Assembly: GCA_040384325.1 (NCBI GenBank)
Contig: JAZKJL010000005.1
Coordinates: 434,001 to 498,000, forward strand
Reading direction: 5' to 3'
Length of the DNA stretch: 64,000 nucleotides
Origin: JACMLX01 sp040384325
GTDB taxonomy: Bacteria > Gemmatimonadota > Gemmatimonadetes > Gemmatimonadales > Gemmatimonadaceae
Positions 51,920 through 60,412 of the stretch are shown piece after piece. Under the pieces are notes generated by a model. The model did no database searches, was not told the DNA's origin, and worked only from the letters and a program-made list of their open reading frames with translations. The translations under genes and the position numbers were made by a program. Position 1 is the first letter of the stretch. The number at the start of each line of letters is the position of its first letter.

Positions 51920-54124
51920 ATGGCACGACTCGCCCGCATGCCCCGCCGTCCCGCACCGCCGTTCCGCATGCCCGACACGCGCCATCTCCGCACCTGCACG
52001 CTCTGCGAAGCGATGTGCGGCATCGTGATCACGACCAGTGGCGCGTCGATCACCGGCATTCGCGGTGACCCGGACGACCCGTTCAGCAAGGGCCACATCT
52101 GCCCCAAGGCGGTGGCGCTGCAGGACGTGCATGACGATCCCGATCGGCTGCGCCGTCCGATGCGTCGTACCGGCACCGAGTGGCACGAGATCGGCTGGGA
52201 CGACGCGCTGGACGAAGCCGCGACACGGCTGAAGGCGGTGCAGGCCGCGCACGGACGCGACGCGGTGGCGACCTACCTCGGCAACCCCACCGTGCATTCG
52301 TCCGGTGCGCTGCTGTTCGCGCCGGCATTGGTGCGCGCGCTGCGCACGCGCAACCGGTATTCGGCCACCTCGGTGGACCAGTTGCCGCATCACGTGGCGG
52401 CGATGCTGATGTTCGGCCACGCCCTGCTGATTCCGGTGCCGGACATCGATCACACCGACCACCTGCTGATGCTCGGCGCCAACCCGGCCGCCTCCAACGG
52501 CAGCCTGATGTCGGCACCGGGTGTCACCGATCGCCTGCGCGCGATTCGCGCCCGGGGTGGCCGGGTGGTGCTGGTGGATCCCCGCCGCACGGAGACGGTG
52601 GCGCACGTTGACGCACACCACTTCATCCGACCCGGCACCGATGCGCTGCTGCTGCTGGCGTTGCTGCAGGTGGTGTTCGAGGAGCGACGGGTGCGCACCG
52701 ACGCCTACGACGCCTTCCTCGACGGTCTCGACGAACTCCGTCGTTTGGTGCAGCCATTCACGCCCGAGCGGGTGGCTGCCGCCACCGGCATGGAGGCGGA
52801 GGTGATGCGCGGCATCGCCCGCGACTTCTGCGACGCGCCGACCGCGGTGGCGTACGGGCGCGTCGGCGTGTCGATGCAGGAATTCGGCGGACTCGCCTGC
52901 TGGCTGATCTCGGCGCTGAACGTCGTCACCGGCCGGCTCGATGCCCGCGGTGGCGCGATGTTCACCAGCCCGGCGGTGGACATCCTGCGCGGCGAGCCGA
53001 AGGTGGCAGAGGGCGTGCGCATCGGGCGGTGGCGCAGCCGCGTGCGCCAGCTGCCTGAGATTGCCGGCGAGCTGCCGGTGTCGGCGCTGGCGGAGGAGAT
53101 GGACACGCCGGGCACGGGTCAGGTGCGCGCGCTGGTGACCCATGCCGGGAATCCGGTCCTCTCCACCCCGAACGGGCAACGACTGCAACGCGCGATCGCC
53201 GGCCTCGATTTCTACGTCGCCATCGACTTCTACCTCAACGAGACCACGCGGCACGCGCACCTGATCCTGCCACCGACCTTTGCGCTGGAACGCGATCACT
53301 ACGACTTGCTCTTCCACGCGCTGGCGGTGCGCAACACGGCCAAGTATTCGCCGCCGGTCTTTCCCCGTCCGGCCGGCACGCGTCACGACTGGGAGATCCT
53401 GAACGCGCTCACGCACCGCATCACCGGCACCATGCAGGCGCGCGCCCGGGCGATGGTGCTGCAGCAACTCACGCCGCGCCGGATGGTGGACATCGGCCTG
53501 CGACAGGGACCGTATGGCGGCGGCCTGCGTCCCTTCGCGCGCGGGCTGACGCTGCGCACCCTCGAACAGCAGCCGCACGGCGTGGACCTGGGTCCGCTGC
53601 AGCCGTCGCTGCCGCAGCGGCTGCGCACCGCCGATCAGCGCCTGCAGCTGGCGCCGGCGATGCTGCTGGCCGATGTGGCACGGCTCGAGGCCACGCTGCA
53701 GGCGACGCCGCTGGACGATGGTGCGCTGCAACTGATCGGGCGACGTGCGCTGCGCTCCAACAACTCCTGGATGCACAACAGCGAGCGCCTGGTGCGCGGC
53801 CGCAATCGCTGCACGCTGCAGATGCATCCCGATGATGCGGCGATGCGCGCACTCGCCGATGGCGACGAGGTGCGTGTGACGTCACGCGTCGGCAGCGTGG
53901 TGGTGCCGCTGGAGGTCACGCCCGACCTGATGCGCGGCGTGGTGAGCCTGCCGCACGGCTGGGGTCACGGCCGCAGCGGCACGCGGCTCACCACCGCCAA
54001 CCATCACCCCGGCGTCAGCATCAACGACCTCACCGACGACCAGCGGATCGACACGCTGACGGGAAACGCCGGCTTCAGCGGCGTGCCGGTGCAGGTGCAG
54101 CCCGCTACCGCCCGCGGCGACTGA
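51920..54124 (+). CDS. Molybdopterin-dependent oxidoreductase (formate dehydrogenase/BisC-like)
   Basis: 734-residue (or shorter) member of the DMSO-reductase family. An N-terminal [4Fe-4S] motif is present: CTLCEAMCGI (C-x2-C-x3-C), with the fourth cysteine in GHICPKA. Mo-bis-MGD binding regions follow (LLMLGANPAASNGS, RVVLVDPRRTETVAHVD, YGRVGVSMQEFGG), as does the C-terminal cofactor domain (SNNSWMHNSERLVRGRNRC, VSLPHGWGHGRSGTRL). There is no Tat signal, so it is cytoplasmic. ATG 51968 (MPDTRHLRTC) would fit the family's usual short lead better than 51920. It has no partner subunits nearby. Electron donor and substrate are unknown. Confidence 0.9.
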   Translation: MARLARMPRRPAPPFRMPDTRHLRTCTLCEAMCGIVITTSGASITGIRGDPDDPFSKGHICPKAVALQDVHDDPDRLRRPMRRTGTEWHEIGWDDALDEAATRLKAVQAAHGRDAVATYLGNPTVHSSGALLFAPALVRALRTRNRYSATSVDQLPHHVAAMLMFGHALLIPVPDIDHTDHLLMLGANPAASNGSLMSAPGVTDRLRAIRARGGRVVLVDPRRTETVAHVDAHHFIRPGTDALLLLALLQVVFEERRVRTDAYDAFLDGLDELRRLVQPFTPERVAAATGMEAEVMRGIARDFCDAPTAVAYGRVGVSMQEFGGLACWLISALNVVTGRLDARGGAMFTSPAVDILRGEPKVAEGVRIGRWRSRVRQLPEIAGELPVSALAEEMDTPGTGQVRALVTHAGNPVLSTPNGQRLQRAIAGLDFYVAIDFYLNETTRHAHLILPPTFALERDHYDLLFHALAVRNTAKYSPPVFPRPAGTRHDWEILNALTHRITGTMQARARAMVLQQLTPRRMVDIGLRQGPYGGGLRPFARGLTLRTLEQQPHGVDLGPLQPSLPQRLRTADQRLQLAPAMLLADVARLEATLQATPLDDGALQLIGRRALRSNNSWMHNSERLVRGRNRCTLQMHPDDAAMRALADGDEVRVTSRVGSVVVPLEVTPDLMRGVVSLPHGWGHGRSGTRLTTANHHPGVSINDLTDDQRIDTLTGNAGFSGVPVQVQPATARGD

Positions 54125-54130
54125 CGCCGT

Positions 54131-56014
54131 TCAGCTCTCGGTGTTGCTGGTCGCCTTGTTCGGATCGGCGGCCATCATGGCGCGGTACTCGCGCGTGGGC
54201 AGCGCGTGGAAGGTCTCGGTGGGCCGCGTGGCCGCCGCACGCAGCGACTCGATGATGTGGTCGGCCTCGTCGTCGGTGCGACCGAGCGTGATCAGCGTGT
54301 AGTGGCCGAGGTTCAGCGCGGCCTCGCGCTCCGCATACACCGCACGACCACGCGATCCCGGCGTGTGCAGCAGATCCTCGAAATACTCCTGCTCCGCGGC
54401 GCTGTGCGTGCGGACGCCGATCGCGATGCGTGGGTTGAGTTCACGCGCCAGGTCCACCGTGCGGCGGGCACGGATCGGATCGGGCGCGGTGATGACGATC
54501 AGCTTCGCACCGGCCACACCCGCGCGCTGCAGCACCTCGGTCTTGGTCGCGTCGCCGAACACCGCCCGCTCGCCGCGCGCGCGCATGCCGGCCACCAGCC
54601 GCTCCTTCTCCTCCACCACCACGTAGCGCGCCGCGTCGCGTTGCAGGGCCTCGGTGATGGTGGTGCCCATGCGGCCGTGTCCGACCAGGATCACGTGGTC
54701 GATGAGTTCGGAGAAGTCGAACGGATCCTCGTCGGCACGCATCGGGCCGCGGGTGGAGCGCGCGGACTCGGGCACCGTGCGCGGCACCGTGGGCGCCGTC
54801 TCGCGCGCCTCGAGGCGGTCCGCCACCAGCTTCACCACCGCCAGCAGCGGCTGGTTGAGCGTGATCGCGATCAGCGCCGCCGCGACCACCAGCGCCTGCA
54901 GGTCCCGGTCGATCAGGCCCAGTGTCACTCCAAGGCCGGCGACGATGAACGAGAACTCGCCGATCTGCGCCAGGCTGCCGCCGATCACCAGCGCCGATCG
55001 CGCCGGCTGCTGGAGGATGCGCATGAGGAGGAAGGAGGTCGCGAACTTGCCGACCACCACCACCGCCACCAGCGCCAGCAGCGCCATCGGCGACTCCAGC
55101 ACCACCGTCGGGTCGAAGAGGAAACCGACCGAGAGGAAGAACAGCACCGCAAATGCATCCTGCATCGGCAAGGCTTCGCTGGCGGCGCGATGGCTCAGTT
55201 CCGATTCACTCACCACCGCGCCGGCGAAGAAGGCGCCGAGCGCGAACGACACCCCGAACACTTCCGAGGCCAGCGTGGCGATGCCGAGCGCCGTCGTCAG
55301 CACGGCGAGGGTGAACAGTTCACGTGAGCCGAGCTTGGCCACGTGCGACAGCAGCCACGGCACCGCGCGCCGCCCCACCACCACCATCAGCACCGCGAAC
55401 GCCACCACCTTCAGCATCGCGAAGCCGATCGCGCTCGCGAGGCCCACGCCGCCGACGGCGACCGTGCTGCCGGTGCCGCCGAGCATCGGGGCCACCGCCG
55501 GCAGCAGCACCAGCACCAGCACCATCAGCAGGTCTTCCACCACAAGCCAGCCGACGGCGATGCGACCCTCGGGAGAGTCGAGCCGGTCCTGCGCCTCGAG
55601 CCCCTTCAGCAGCACCACCGTGCTGGCCACCGAGAGCGACGTGCCCAGCACCAGTGCCGCGCCCCACGCCAGACCCCACGCCAGTGCGATGGCGGTGCCG
55701 ATGGCGGCAGTGAGGATGCTGTTGAAGAGCGCACCCGGCACCACCACGCGCCGCACGGCCATCAGGTCGGCGAGCGAGAAGTGCAGGCCGACGCCGAACA
55801 TCAGCAGGATCACGCCCAATTCCGCGGCCTGCGAGATCATCCCGCTGTCCACCACGTAGCCGGGCGTGAACGGGCCGACCGCGATGCCGGCGAGGAGATA
55901 GCCCACGATCGGCGGCAGGCGCAACCGCGCCGCCGCGAGTCCGAAGATGAACGCGATGCCGAGGCTTGCCGCGACCGTGATGATCAGCGCTTGATGAGAA
56001 GGCATCGTGGCCAT
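54131..56014 (-). CDS. Kef/CPA2-type cation:proton antiporter with TrkA-N domain
   Basis: 627-residue membrane transporter. About 12 transmembrane helices (10-400) form the CPA2 Na/H-exchanger domain, with GYLLAGIAVGPFTPG, LGVILLMFGVGLHFSL and GGSLAQIGEFSFIVAG. A Rossmann-type RCK/TrkA-N domain (about 430-560) has ILVGHGRMGTTITEAL and VFGDATKTEVLQRAG. It probably exports potassium in exchange for protons under ligand control, like KefB/KefC. ATG 56014 or ATG 56005 is the start. It is convergent with the molybdoenzyme gene (6 bp apart). Confidence 0.92.
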   Translation of the reverse strand: MATMPSHQALIITVAASLGIAFIFGLAAARLRLPPIVGYLLAGIAVGPFTPGYVVDSGMISQAAELGVILLMFGVGLHFSLADLMAVRRVVVPGALFNSILTAAIGTAIALAWGLAWGAALVLGTSLSVASTVVLLKGLEAQDRLDSPEGRIAVGWLVVEDLLMVLVLVLLPAVAPMLGGTGSTVAVGGVGLASAIGFAMLKVVAFAVLMVVVGRRAVPWLLSHVAKLGSRELFTLAVLTTALGIATLASEVFGVSFALGAFFAGAVVSESELSHRAASEALPMQDAFAVLFFLSVGFLFDPTVVLESPMALLALVAVVVVGKFATSFLLMRILQQPARSALVIGGSLAQIGEFSFIVAGLGVTLGLIDRDLQALVVAAALIAITLNQPLLAVVKLVADRLEARETAPTVPRTVPESARSTRGPMRADEDPFDFSELIDHVILVGHGRMGTTITEALQRDAARYVVVEEKERLVAGMRARGERAVFGDATKTEVLQRAGVAGAKLIVITAPDPIRARRTVDLARELNPRIAIGVRTHSAAEQEYFEDLLHTPGSRGRAVYAEREAALNLGHYTLITLGRTDDEADHIIESLRAAATRPTETFHALPTREYRAMMAADPNKATSNTES

Positions 56015-56031
56015 GAAGGGGAAAACGCAAA

Positions 56032-56063
56032 TCCGCCCGAAGCGATCCTCAGCTTCGGGCGGA
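56032..56063 (-). terminator. Rho-independent terminator after the DUF3597 gene
   Basis: Perfect 12-bp stem TCCGCCCGAAGC/GCTTCGGGCGGA with an 8-nt loop. Read on the minus strand it is followed by TTTGCGTTTTCCC. It lies 27 bp past the DUF3597 stop and just before the antiporter start, separating the two transcripts. Confidence 0.8.
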
Positions 56064-56089
56064 CGATGCAGGCGCAAGTTATGCGGCGA

Positions 56090-56473
56090 TCAGTCTGTCA
56101 TCGAGGCTGGAACCTTGCCGCCATTGGCAGCGAACTGCTTCATCACTTCCTTGTGCAGCCACATGTTCATGGTGGCCGTGTCCTGCTTGTCGCCGGTGAA
56201 GCCAAGTTCGTCGGCCAGCTCGCGACGTTCGGCGAGGCTGCTTTCCATGCCGAGCAACTTCATCAGGTCCACGATCGACGTCTGCCAGTTCAGCTTCTGC
56301 TTGTTCTGCGTGGCCATGAACGTCAGCACGGCCTCGACGTCCAGCAGCGGGGTGACACGTTCCGGGGCGGCGGTGGCGGCAGGCGCTGTCGGCGCGGGTG
56401 CGGCCGGAGCCGGTGCTGCATCCGGCACCTTGGTGCCGAACAGCTTGTCCTTGAGACGGCTGAAAATGCTCAT
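56090..56473 (-). CDS. DUF3597 domain protein
   Basis: 127 residues. MSIFSRLKDKLFG is the usual opening of the family, followed by a Pro/Ala-rich linker (about 15-45) and the helical DUF3597 domain (VEAVLTFMATQNKQKLNWQ, IVDLMKLLGMESSLAERRELADELG, MNMWLHKEVMKQFAANGGKVP). The fold resembles a LysM-associated or DNA-binding helical bundle, but no function is established. ATG 56473 is chosen over an upstream start at 56542. Confidence 0.88.
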   Translation of the reverse strand: MSIFSRLKDKLFGTKVPDAAPAPAAPAPTAPAATAAPERVTPLLDVEAVLTFMATQNKQKLNWQTSIVDLMKLLGMESSLAERRELADELGFTGDKQDTATMNMWLHKEVMKQFAANGGKVPASMTD

Positions 56474-56638
56474 GCGATGACGCTCGGTGTCAGGGTGGTG
56501 ACGATGTACTGCCCATCTGACGGAATGGATGAGCTTAGACACCTGTAATCTAACCCGGCGCGCACGTCACCGTGACGCAAAGTGGTGCAACACATCTGCA
56601 ACGTCGCGCTTGCCACGAGCGCTGAGCGGAGATGGCAA

Positions 56639-56672
56639 ACGGCACCAGTGCATATCAATACACTGGTGCCGT
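56639..56672 (-). terminator. Terminator-like hairpin after the SPFH gene
   Basis: Perfect 12-bp stem ACGGCACCAGTG/CACTGGTGCCGT with a 10-nt AT-rich loop, 26 bp past the SPFH stop on the minus strand, followed there by a short TTT. The rest of the gap 56474-56698 holds nothing I recognise. Confidence 0.6.
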
Positions 56673-56698
56673 CAACGCGCCACGCTGCGCGATGCGTG

Positions 56699-57628
56699 CT
56701 ACGGCTTCGACGGGCCGGGCATCTGGATCATCGGCATCGCCGCGCCGCTGACCTGCGGCATCACGCCATTCCACTTCTTGGCCATTTCGTACTGCACCAG
56801 GCTGCCCGAGATGCTCTTGGCGAGCAGCTCGTTCGCCTGGGCCTGCGCCTGTGCCTCGGCGAGGATGGCCTTGGCGCGACCGACGGCCTTGATGCTGTCA
56901 CCTTGCGCCTGGTAGGTGTTCTTCTGCAGCTCGTTCTGCGCCGTCAGCGCCTGCTGCTGCATCACGTTCTTGGCGTTGATCGCCGCCATCACGGCCTGCG
57001 GTGCGCGGATCTCGTTGATCGAGAACTGCTTCACCTCGATGCCGTACTGCTCGAGCGCCTTGGCCAGCTTGGCCTGCGTCTTGGCCACCGTCTCGGCCTT
57101 CTTCGGCCCGAGAATGTTTGCGATCTCCTCCTGGCCGGCGACTTCCTGCAGCGCCTGGCGGATGGTCTGGCGCAGGTAGCCGCGCTGGATGGCGTCGATG
57201 TCGGTGCGGAAGGTCGAATAGAGGTGCGGCACCTTGTCCTGGCGCAGCTCGAAGCTCATCGAGATGTCGAGCGAGATGGGCTGGCCCTCGATCGAGTTCA
57301 CGTTGATCTCGTCGTTGATGCCCGAACCTTCGTTGGCGCCCTGCGTGAGCACCAACGTCTGCATGAATGTCGGATACTCCTTGATCCCGGTGGTGAGCGG
57401 GTTGCGCATGTGCAGGCCGGGGCCGAGCGGCACGGGATCGACACCACCGCTGGTGCGCCGGATGATGATGCCGACATGTCCCGGTTCGATGTACGTGACG
57501 GTGGACGACATGATCCAGACGCCGGCGATCAGCGCGGCGACGGCAAGGACGGCCTTCATGGCTCCGCCTCCGCGGCCGGACGCCGTGGCGCCCATCTGCG
57601 AGATGCGATCACCGATCGAGCTGCCCAT
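56699..57628 (-). CDS. Prohibitin/SPFH-domain membrane protein
   Basis: 309-residue band-7 protein. One transmembrane helix (about 24-43) is followed by the SPFH domain (TYIEPGHVGIIIRR, GPGLHMRNPLTTGIKEYPTFMQTL, FRTDIDAIQRGYLRQTIRQALQEVAG) and a long Ala/Gln-rich coiled coil (about 175-275, NVMQQQALTAQNELQKNTYQA in parts). Such proteins form ring-like membrane scaffolds, often protecting proteases. The start overlaps the preceding small zinc-site membrane protein gene by 20 bp, so the two are co-expressed. Confidence 0.92.
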   Translation of the reverse strand: MGSSIGDRISQMGATASGRGGGAMKAVLAVAALIAGVWIMSSTVTYIEPGHVGIIIRRTSGGVDPVPLGPGLHMRNPLTTGIKEYPTFMQTLVLTQGANEGSGINDEINVNSIEGQPISLDISMSFELRQDKVPHLYSTFRTDIDAIQRGYLRQTIRQALQEVAGQEEIANILGPKKAETVAKTQAKLAKALEQYGIEVKQFSINEIRAPQAVMAAINAKNVMQQQALTAQNELQKNTYQAQGDSIKAVGRAKAILAEAQAQAQANELLAKSISGSLVQYEMAKKWNGVMPQVSGAAMPMIQMPGPSKP

Positions 57629-57968
57629 AAAAAGTCTCCTGGTAGCACTTTGAACAGAGCGGCTCTCCGCTGGGGAGCCGCACGAGCGAGTCAGGCGCCT
57701 GCCATCCGTGGATGGGACAGGTGAGGGCGGCGTGCTGGTCGATCTGGCGGCGATTGGCCGACTGTCGCCAGCGGGTGCCGAGCGGCGTGAACGCCTTGAC
57801 TCCCCATACGAAAACGGCGGCGCACGCCGCGATTGCCACGACGAACAGCACGCCTTCGATAAGGATCACGACCACGGGTTCTGGCTCCGTTCGAGAGCGG
57901 GCTCCGCGCGACTGCGCGACCGTCTCGTTGACAGGCTGACGACGATGCGGTGTGTCAGAAAGTTTCAC
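57609..57968 (-). CDS. Small membrane protein with CxxH...CxxC site
   Basis: 119 residues, start ATG 57968. One transmembrane helix (about 32-58) follows a polar N-terminus. The C-terminal soluble part has C84-x2-H87 and C105-x2-C108, a likely zinc ribbon (CPIHGW ... CSKCYQE). The gene's end overlaps the SPFH gene start by 20 bp, suggesting a functional pair. No family recognised; the first 30 residues may be an extension, with translation beginning further in. Confidence 0.7.
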   Translation of the reverse strand: MKLSDTPHRRQPVNETVAQSRGARSRTEPEPVVVILIEGVLFVVAIAACAAVFVWGVKAFTPLGTRWRQSANRRQIDQHAALTCPIHGWQAPDSLVRLPSGEPLCSKCYQETFYGQLDR

Positions 57969-57980
57969 CCCCCGGGGGCG

Positions 57981-59354
57981 TCAGCGCCCGAGTTCTGCCC
58001 GCAGGGCGGTGGCGAGATCGGGATGGCGGAAGGTGAAGCCGGCGGCCTGCAGGCGGGTCGGGAGCACGCGTTGGCCGCCGAGGATCGTGGCCTTCGCCAT
58101 CTCGCCGAACAGCGCGGTGAGTGCGAAGGCCGGCACCGGCACGAACGTCGGTCGGTGCAGCACGTCGCCCAAGGTATCGGCGAAGTCGGCGTTGGTCACC
58201 GGCGCCGGCGCGGTGAGGTTGAACGGACCACTGCACTCCGACCGCATGAGCAGGAAGTAGAGCGCGGCGATTTCGTCTTCGAGCGAGATCCAGCTCATCC
58301 ACTGCGTGCCGGCCCCCATCGGTCCGCCCAGGCCGAGTCGGAAGGCGGGCAGCATCTTGGCCAGCGCTCCACCGGCCGGCGACAGGACGACACCGCTCCG
58401 GGCCAGCGCGACGCGGATGCCCGCATCCAGCGCCGGCGTCGTCTCGGCCTCCCAATTCCGGCAGACATCGGCGAGAAAACCGGTTCCCGACGTCGACTTC
58501 TCGTCGATCATCATCGAGCCAGTATCGCCGTAGTATCCGGTCGCTGAGCCAGAAACCAGAGCCTGTGGCGGCTTCGGCATCTTCCGAATGGCGGCCACCA
58601 ACGTCCGCGTGCCCTGTTCGCGACTGTCGCGAATGTCACGCTTGTGTTCGTCGCTCCAGCGCTCGCCGATGTTGGCGCCGGCGAGGTTCACCACCGCATC
58701 CACCCCCGCCAGTGCGGCCGGGTCGAGCGTGCCGGTCGCCGGATTCCAGCCGATGTCCCCGCGACCGGCGTCCGGGCGGCGCGTAATCCATCGCACCGTG
58801 TGTCCGCCCGTCCGCAGCAGCGCGGTCAGCGCCGAGCCGATCATCCCGCTGCCTCCGGCAATGGCGACGGTCAGGCGTGGCAGGTGGTCGTAGGCCATGT
58901 GCTGCTCCAGGTCGGCCCGGGTGCGGGCGTGGCGGAATGCGAACAGCTGGTCGAGCTGCGCGTGCACGAACCACCCTGCGGCGGCATCACCCACGGCGCC
59001 CAGCGGCAGCTCGTACTCGATGGCGTCCACCAGCACGCTGGTGCCATCGGCCGCCGACTCCATGGTGTGGGTGTGCGACCAGTGCGCAAAGGGGCCCTCC
59101 AGCATCACATCCCTGAACTGCACACCCGGCTGATAATCCCGGTGCTGCATCAGCATGCGCTGGTGCACCAGCCCACCGAGCACCGGCACCTCCACCTCGA
59201 CGCGGCTGCCGTCGGTGATGCCGCCGGTCCGGGAGACCACGCGCGTCGGCTGCCAGGCGGGCGTCAGGCGCTCGAAGGCTCCCGGACGCTCGTGCCACGC
59301 GAAGAGTGCACCCGCCGAAACGGGCATTGGACTGCGGCGGACGAACTGCGGCAC
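57981..59354 (-). CDS. TIGR01777 family epimerase with N-terminal SRPBCC domain
   Basis: 457-residue two-domain protein. Residues 1-150 form an SRPBCC/START-like ligand-binding domain (FERLTPAWQPTRVV, FRDVMLEGPFAHWSHTHTM). Residues 160-457 form an NAD(P)-binding SDR epimerase of the YfcH/SulA-like TIGR01777 family, with GGSGMIG (167-173), NLAGANIGERW, SGSATGYYGDTG and the C-terminal DUF1731-type region. The fused form is common in several phyla; the reaction is unknown. It sits 12 bp upstream of the small zinc-site protein gene. Confidence 0.92.
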   Translation of the reverse strand: MPQFVRRSPMPVSAGALFAWHERPGAFERLTPAWQPTRVVSRTGGITDGSRVEVEVPVLGGLVHQRMLMQHRDYQPGVQFRDVMLEGPFAHWSHTHTMESAADGTSVLVDAIEYELPLGAVGDAAAGWFVHAQLDQLFAFRHARTRADLEQHMAYDHLPRLTVAIAGGSGMIGSALTALLRTGGHTVRWITRRPDAGRGDIGWNPATGTLDPAALAGVDAVVNLAGANIGERWSDEHKRDIRDSREQGTRTLVAAIRKMPKPPQALVSGSATGYYGDTGSMMIDEKSTSGTGFLADVCRNWEAETTPALDAGIRVALARSGVVLSPAGGALAKMLPAFRLGLGGPMGAGTQWMSWISLEDEIAALYFLLMRSECSGPFNLTAPAPVTNADFADTLGDVLHRPTFVPVPAFALTALFGEMAKATILGGQRVLPTRLQAAGFTFRHPDLATALRAELGR

Positions 59355-59404
59355 GGAGGCTCGGTGGCGGGAAGGCGATCGGCCGGCGCTGCTCCGACCT
59401 TGCT

Positions 59405-59968
59405 CTACGCCTGAACGCCGGCGGTCACGGGTTGGGGTTCCGCGCTCGCGGTGGGTGCATCACCCTCGACGGCGGCAAGCGGCACGCCGTCGGCGTCGGT
59501 CGCGGCAGCATCCGGCACCACTTCACCGGGCAGCGGCGGCAGCACGATCCCGGCCTTCGCCGCACGACGATCGCGCTCCTCACGCTCGGACAGCGAGCGG
59601 ATCATCGCATCGACGGCCGGGCTCTGCAGGTAGCGCCCCTTCTCCCATCCTTCGACGATGCCCTTCGGCAGGCCGTGGAGGAGTTCGCCGAGCTGGGCGG
59701 TGTTCAGGCCGACCGACTCGCGGAAGTGCCGGATCTCCTTGCCGGTCAGCAGCGTGTGCTGGCTGCGCATGGTGAGGATCGCTTCCTTCTCCGCCTCCTC
59801 CCGCTGCTCGACGGTGTGCTGCTTGTCGCCGCACTTGTCGCACTTGTACATCGCACGATCGACACGCGCCGTCATGCCGCTCAACCGGATGGTGACTTCT
59901 TCCACCGCCAGCGCGTAGTGCCCGCCGCAGCGGCGGTGCAGGTGTCCTTCGAGGGAGAGTTCCGACAT
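59405..59968 (-). CDS. MqsA/YgiT-like zinc-finger HTH protein, orphan
   Basis: 187 residues. The N-terminal zinc site is C14-x2-H17 and C43-x2-C46, a variant of the CxxC...CxxC ribbon in MqsA (YgiT-type). The HTH domain (about 70-120) reads LTGKEIRHFRESVGLNTAQL and LPKGIVEGWEKGRYLQSP, the MqsA-like signature. A 60-residue Ala/Pro/Asp-rich tail follows. In classic cases MqsA is the antitoxin of MqsR, but no toxin gene lies beside it, so it is more likely a stand-alone regulator. Repeat copy D lies 61 bp upstream of its start. Confidence 0.85.
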   Translation of the reverse strand: MSELSLEGHLHRRCGGHYALAVEEVTIRLSGMTARVDRAMYKCDKCGDKQHTVEQREEAEKEAILTMRSQHTLLTGKEIRHFRESVGLNTAQLGELLHGLPKGIVEGWEKGRYLQSPAVDAMIRSLSEREERDRRAAKAGIVLPPLPGEVVPDAAATDADGVPLAAVEGDAPTASAEPQPVTAGVQA

Positions 59969-60028
59969 GGCCGGAATCTATCCAGCCCTGGCTCCGTTCG
60001 GGACAGCCAGCGACGGCAACAGCCACGG

Positions 60029-60323
60029 CAACTGCGACGGCTGATCGCAGAACTGCAACAGCCGCAGAACCGAACAGCCGCAGAAGGGCGGGGGCCGGAG
60101 ATCACCCGCGGCGCGAGCGTCCCCTTCGACTGATCGCGTCGCGATCATTCTGGGAACTGCAACGGCCACCGCCGTTCATTCAAGAACGCGCTTCATGCGC
60201 GGTAGGAGCGTCGCCACACGCGCCGACAACCAATGGCTTGAAGGTCGATCATCTCGCCCTTGCGCCCTTCTGCGGCTGTGCATTTCTGCGGCTGTTCCGT
60301 TCTGCGATCAGCCGTTGCCGTTC
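60029..60323. repeat. Palindromic repeat element, copy D (MITE/REP-like)
   Basis: A 295-bp element with inverted arms at 60029-60092 and 60262-60323. Each arm has GATCGCAGAAC plus two further GCCGCAGAA boxes, ending in GCAGAAGGGCG towards the inside; these are the best-matched arms of the family. The interior has GGGAACTGCAACGGC (60152-60166), a partial match to the copy B core. It occupies most of the 444-bp gap 59969-60412 between the MqsA-like gene and cheB. Confidence 0.82.
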
Positions 60324-60404
60324 GAAGATCAGCAGTTGGCCTGCTGCGATCAGCCGTTGTGATCCGCTCGATCAGCCGTCGCGGTCCGTCCGATCAGGAG
60401 TGCG
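60306..60404. repeat. Five degenerate 21-22 bp tandem repeats
   Basis: GATCAGCCGTTG-type units begin at 60306, 60327, 60348, 60370 and 60392, that is at 21, 21, 22 and 22 bp steps. The first unit is the outer end of repeat copy D. The array ends 9 bp before the cheB stop codon at 60413. Confidence 0.72.
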
Positions 60405-60412
60405 CGACCGGC

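Noticed and set aside
59405..59968. Toxin-antitoxin module
   Set aside because: No MqsR-like or other small toxin gene lies on either side; only the antitoxin-like protein is present.
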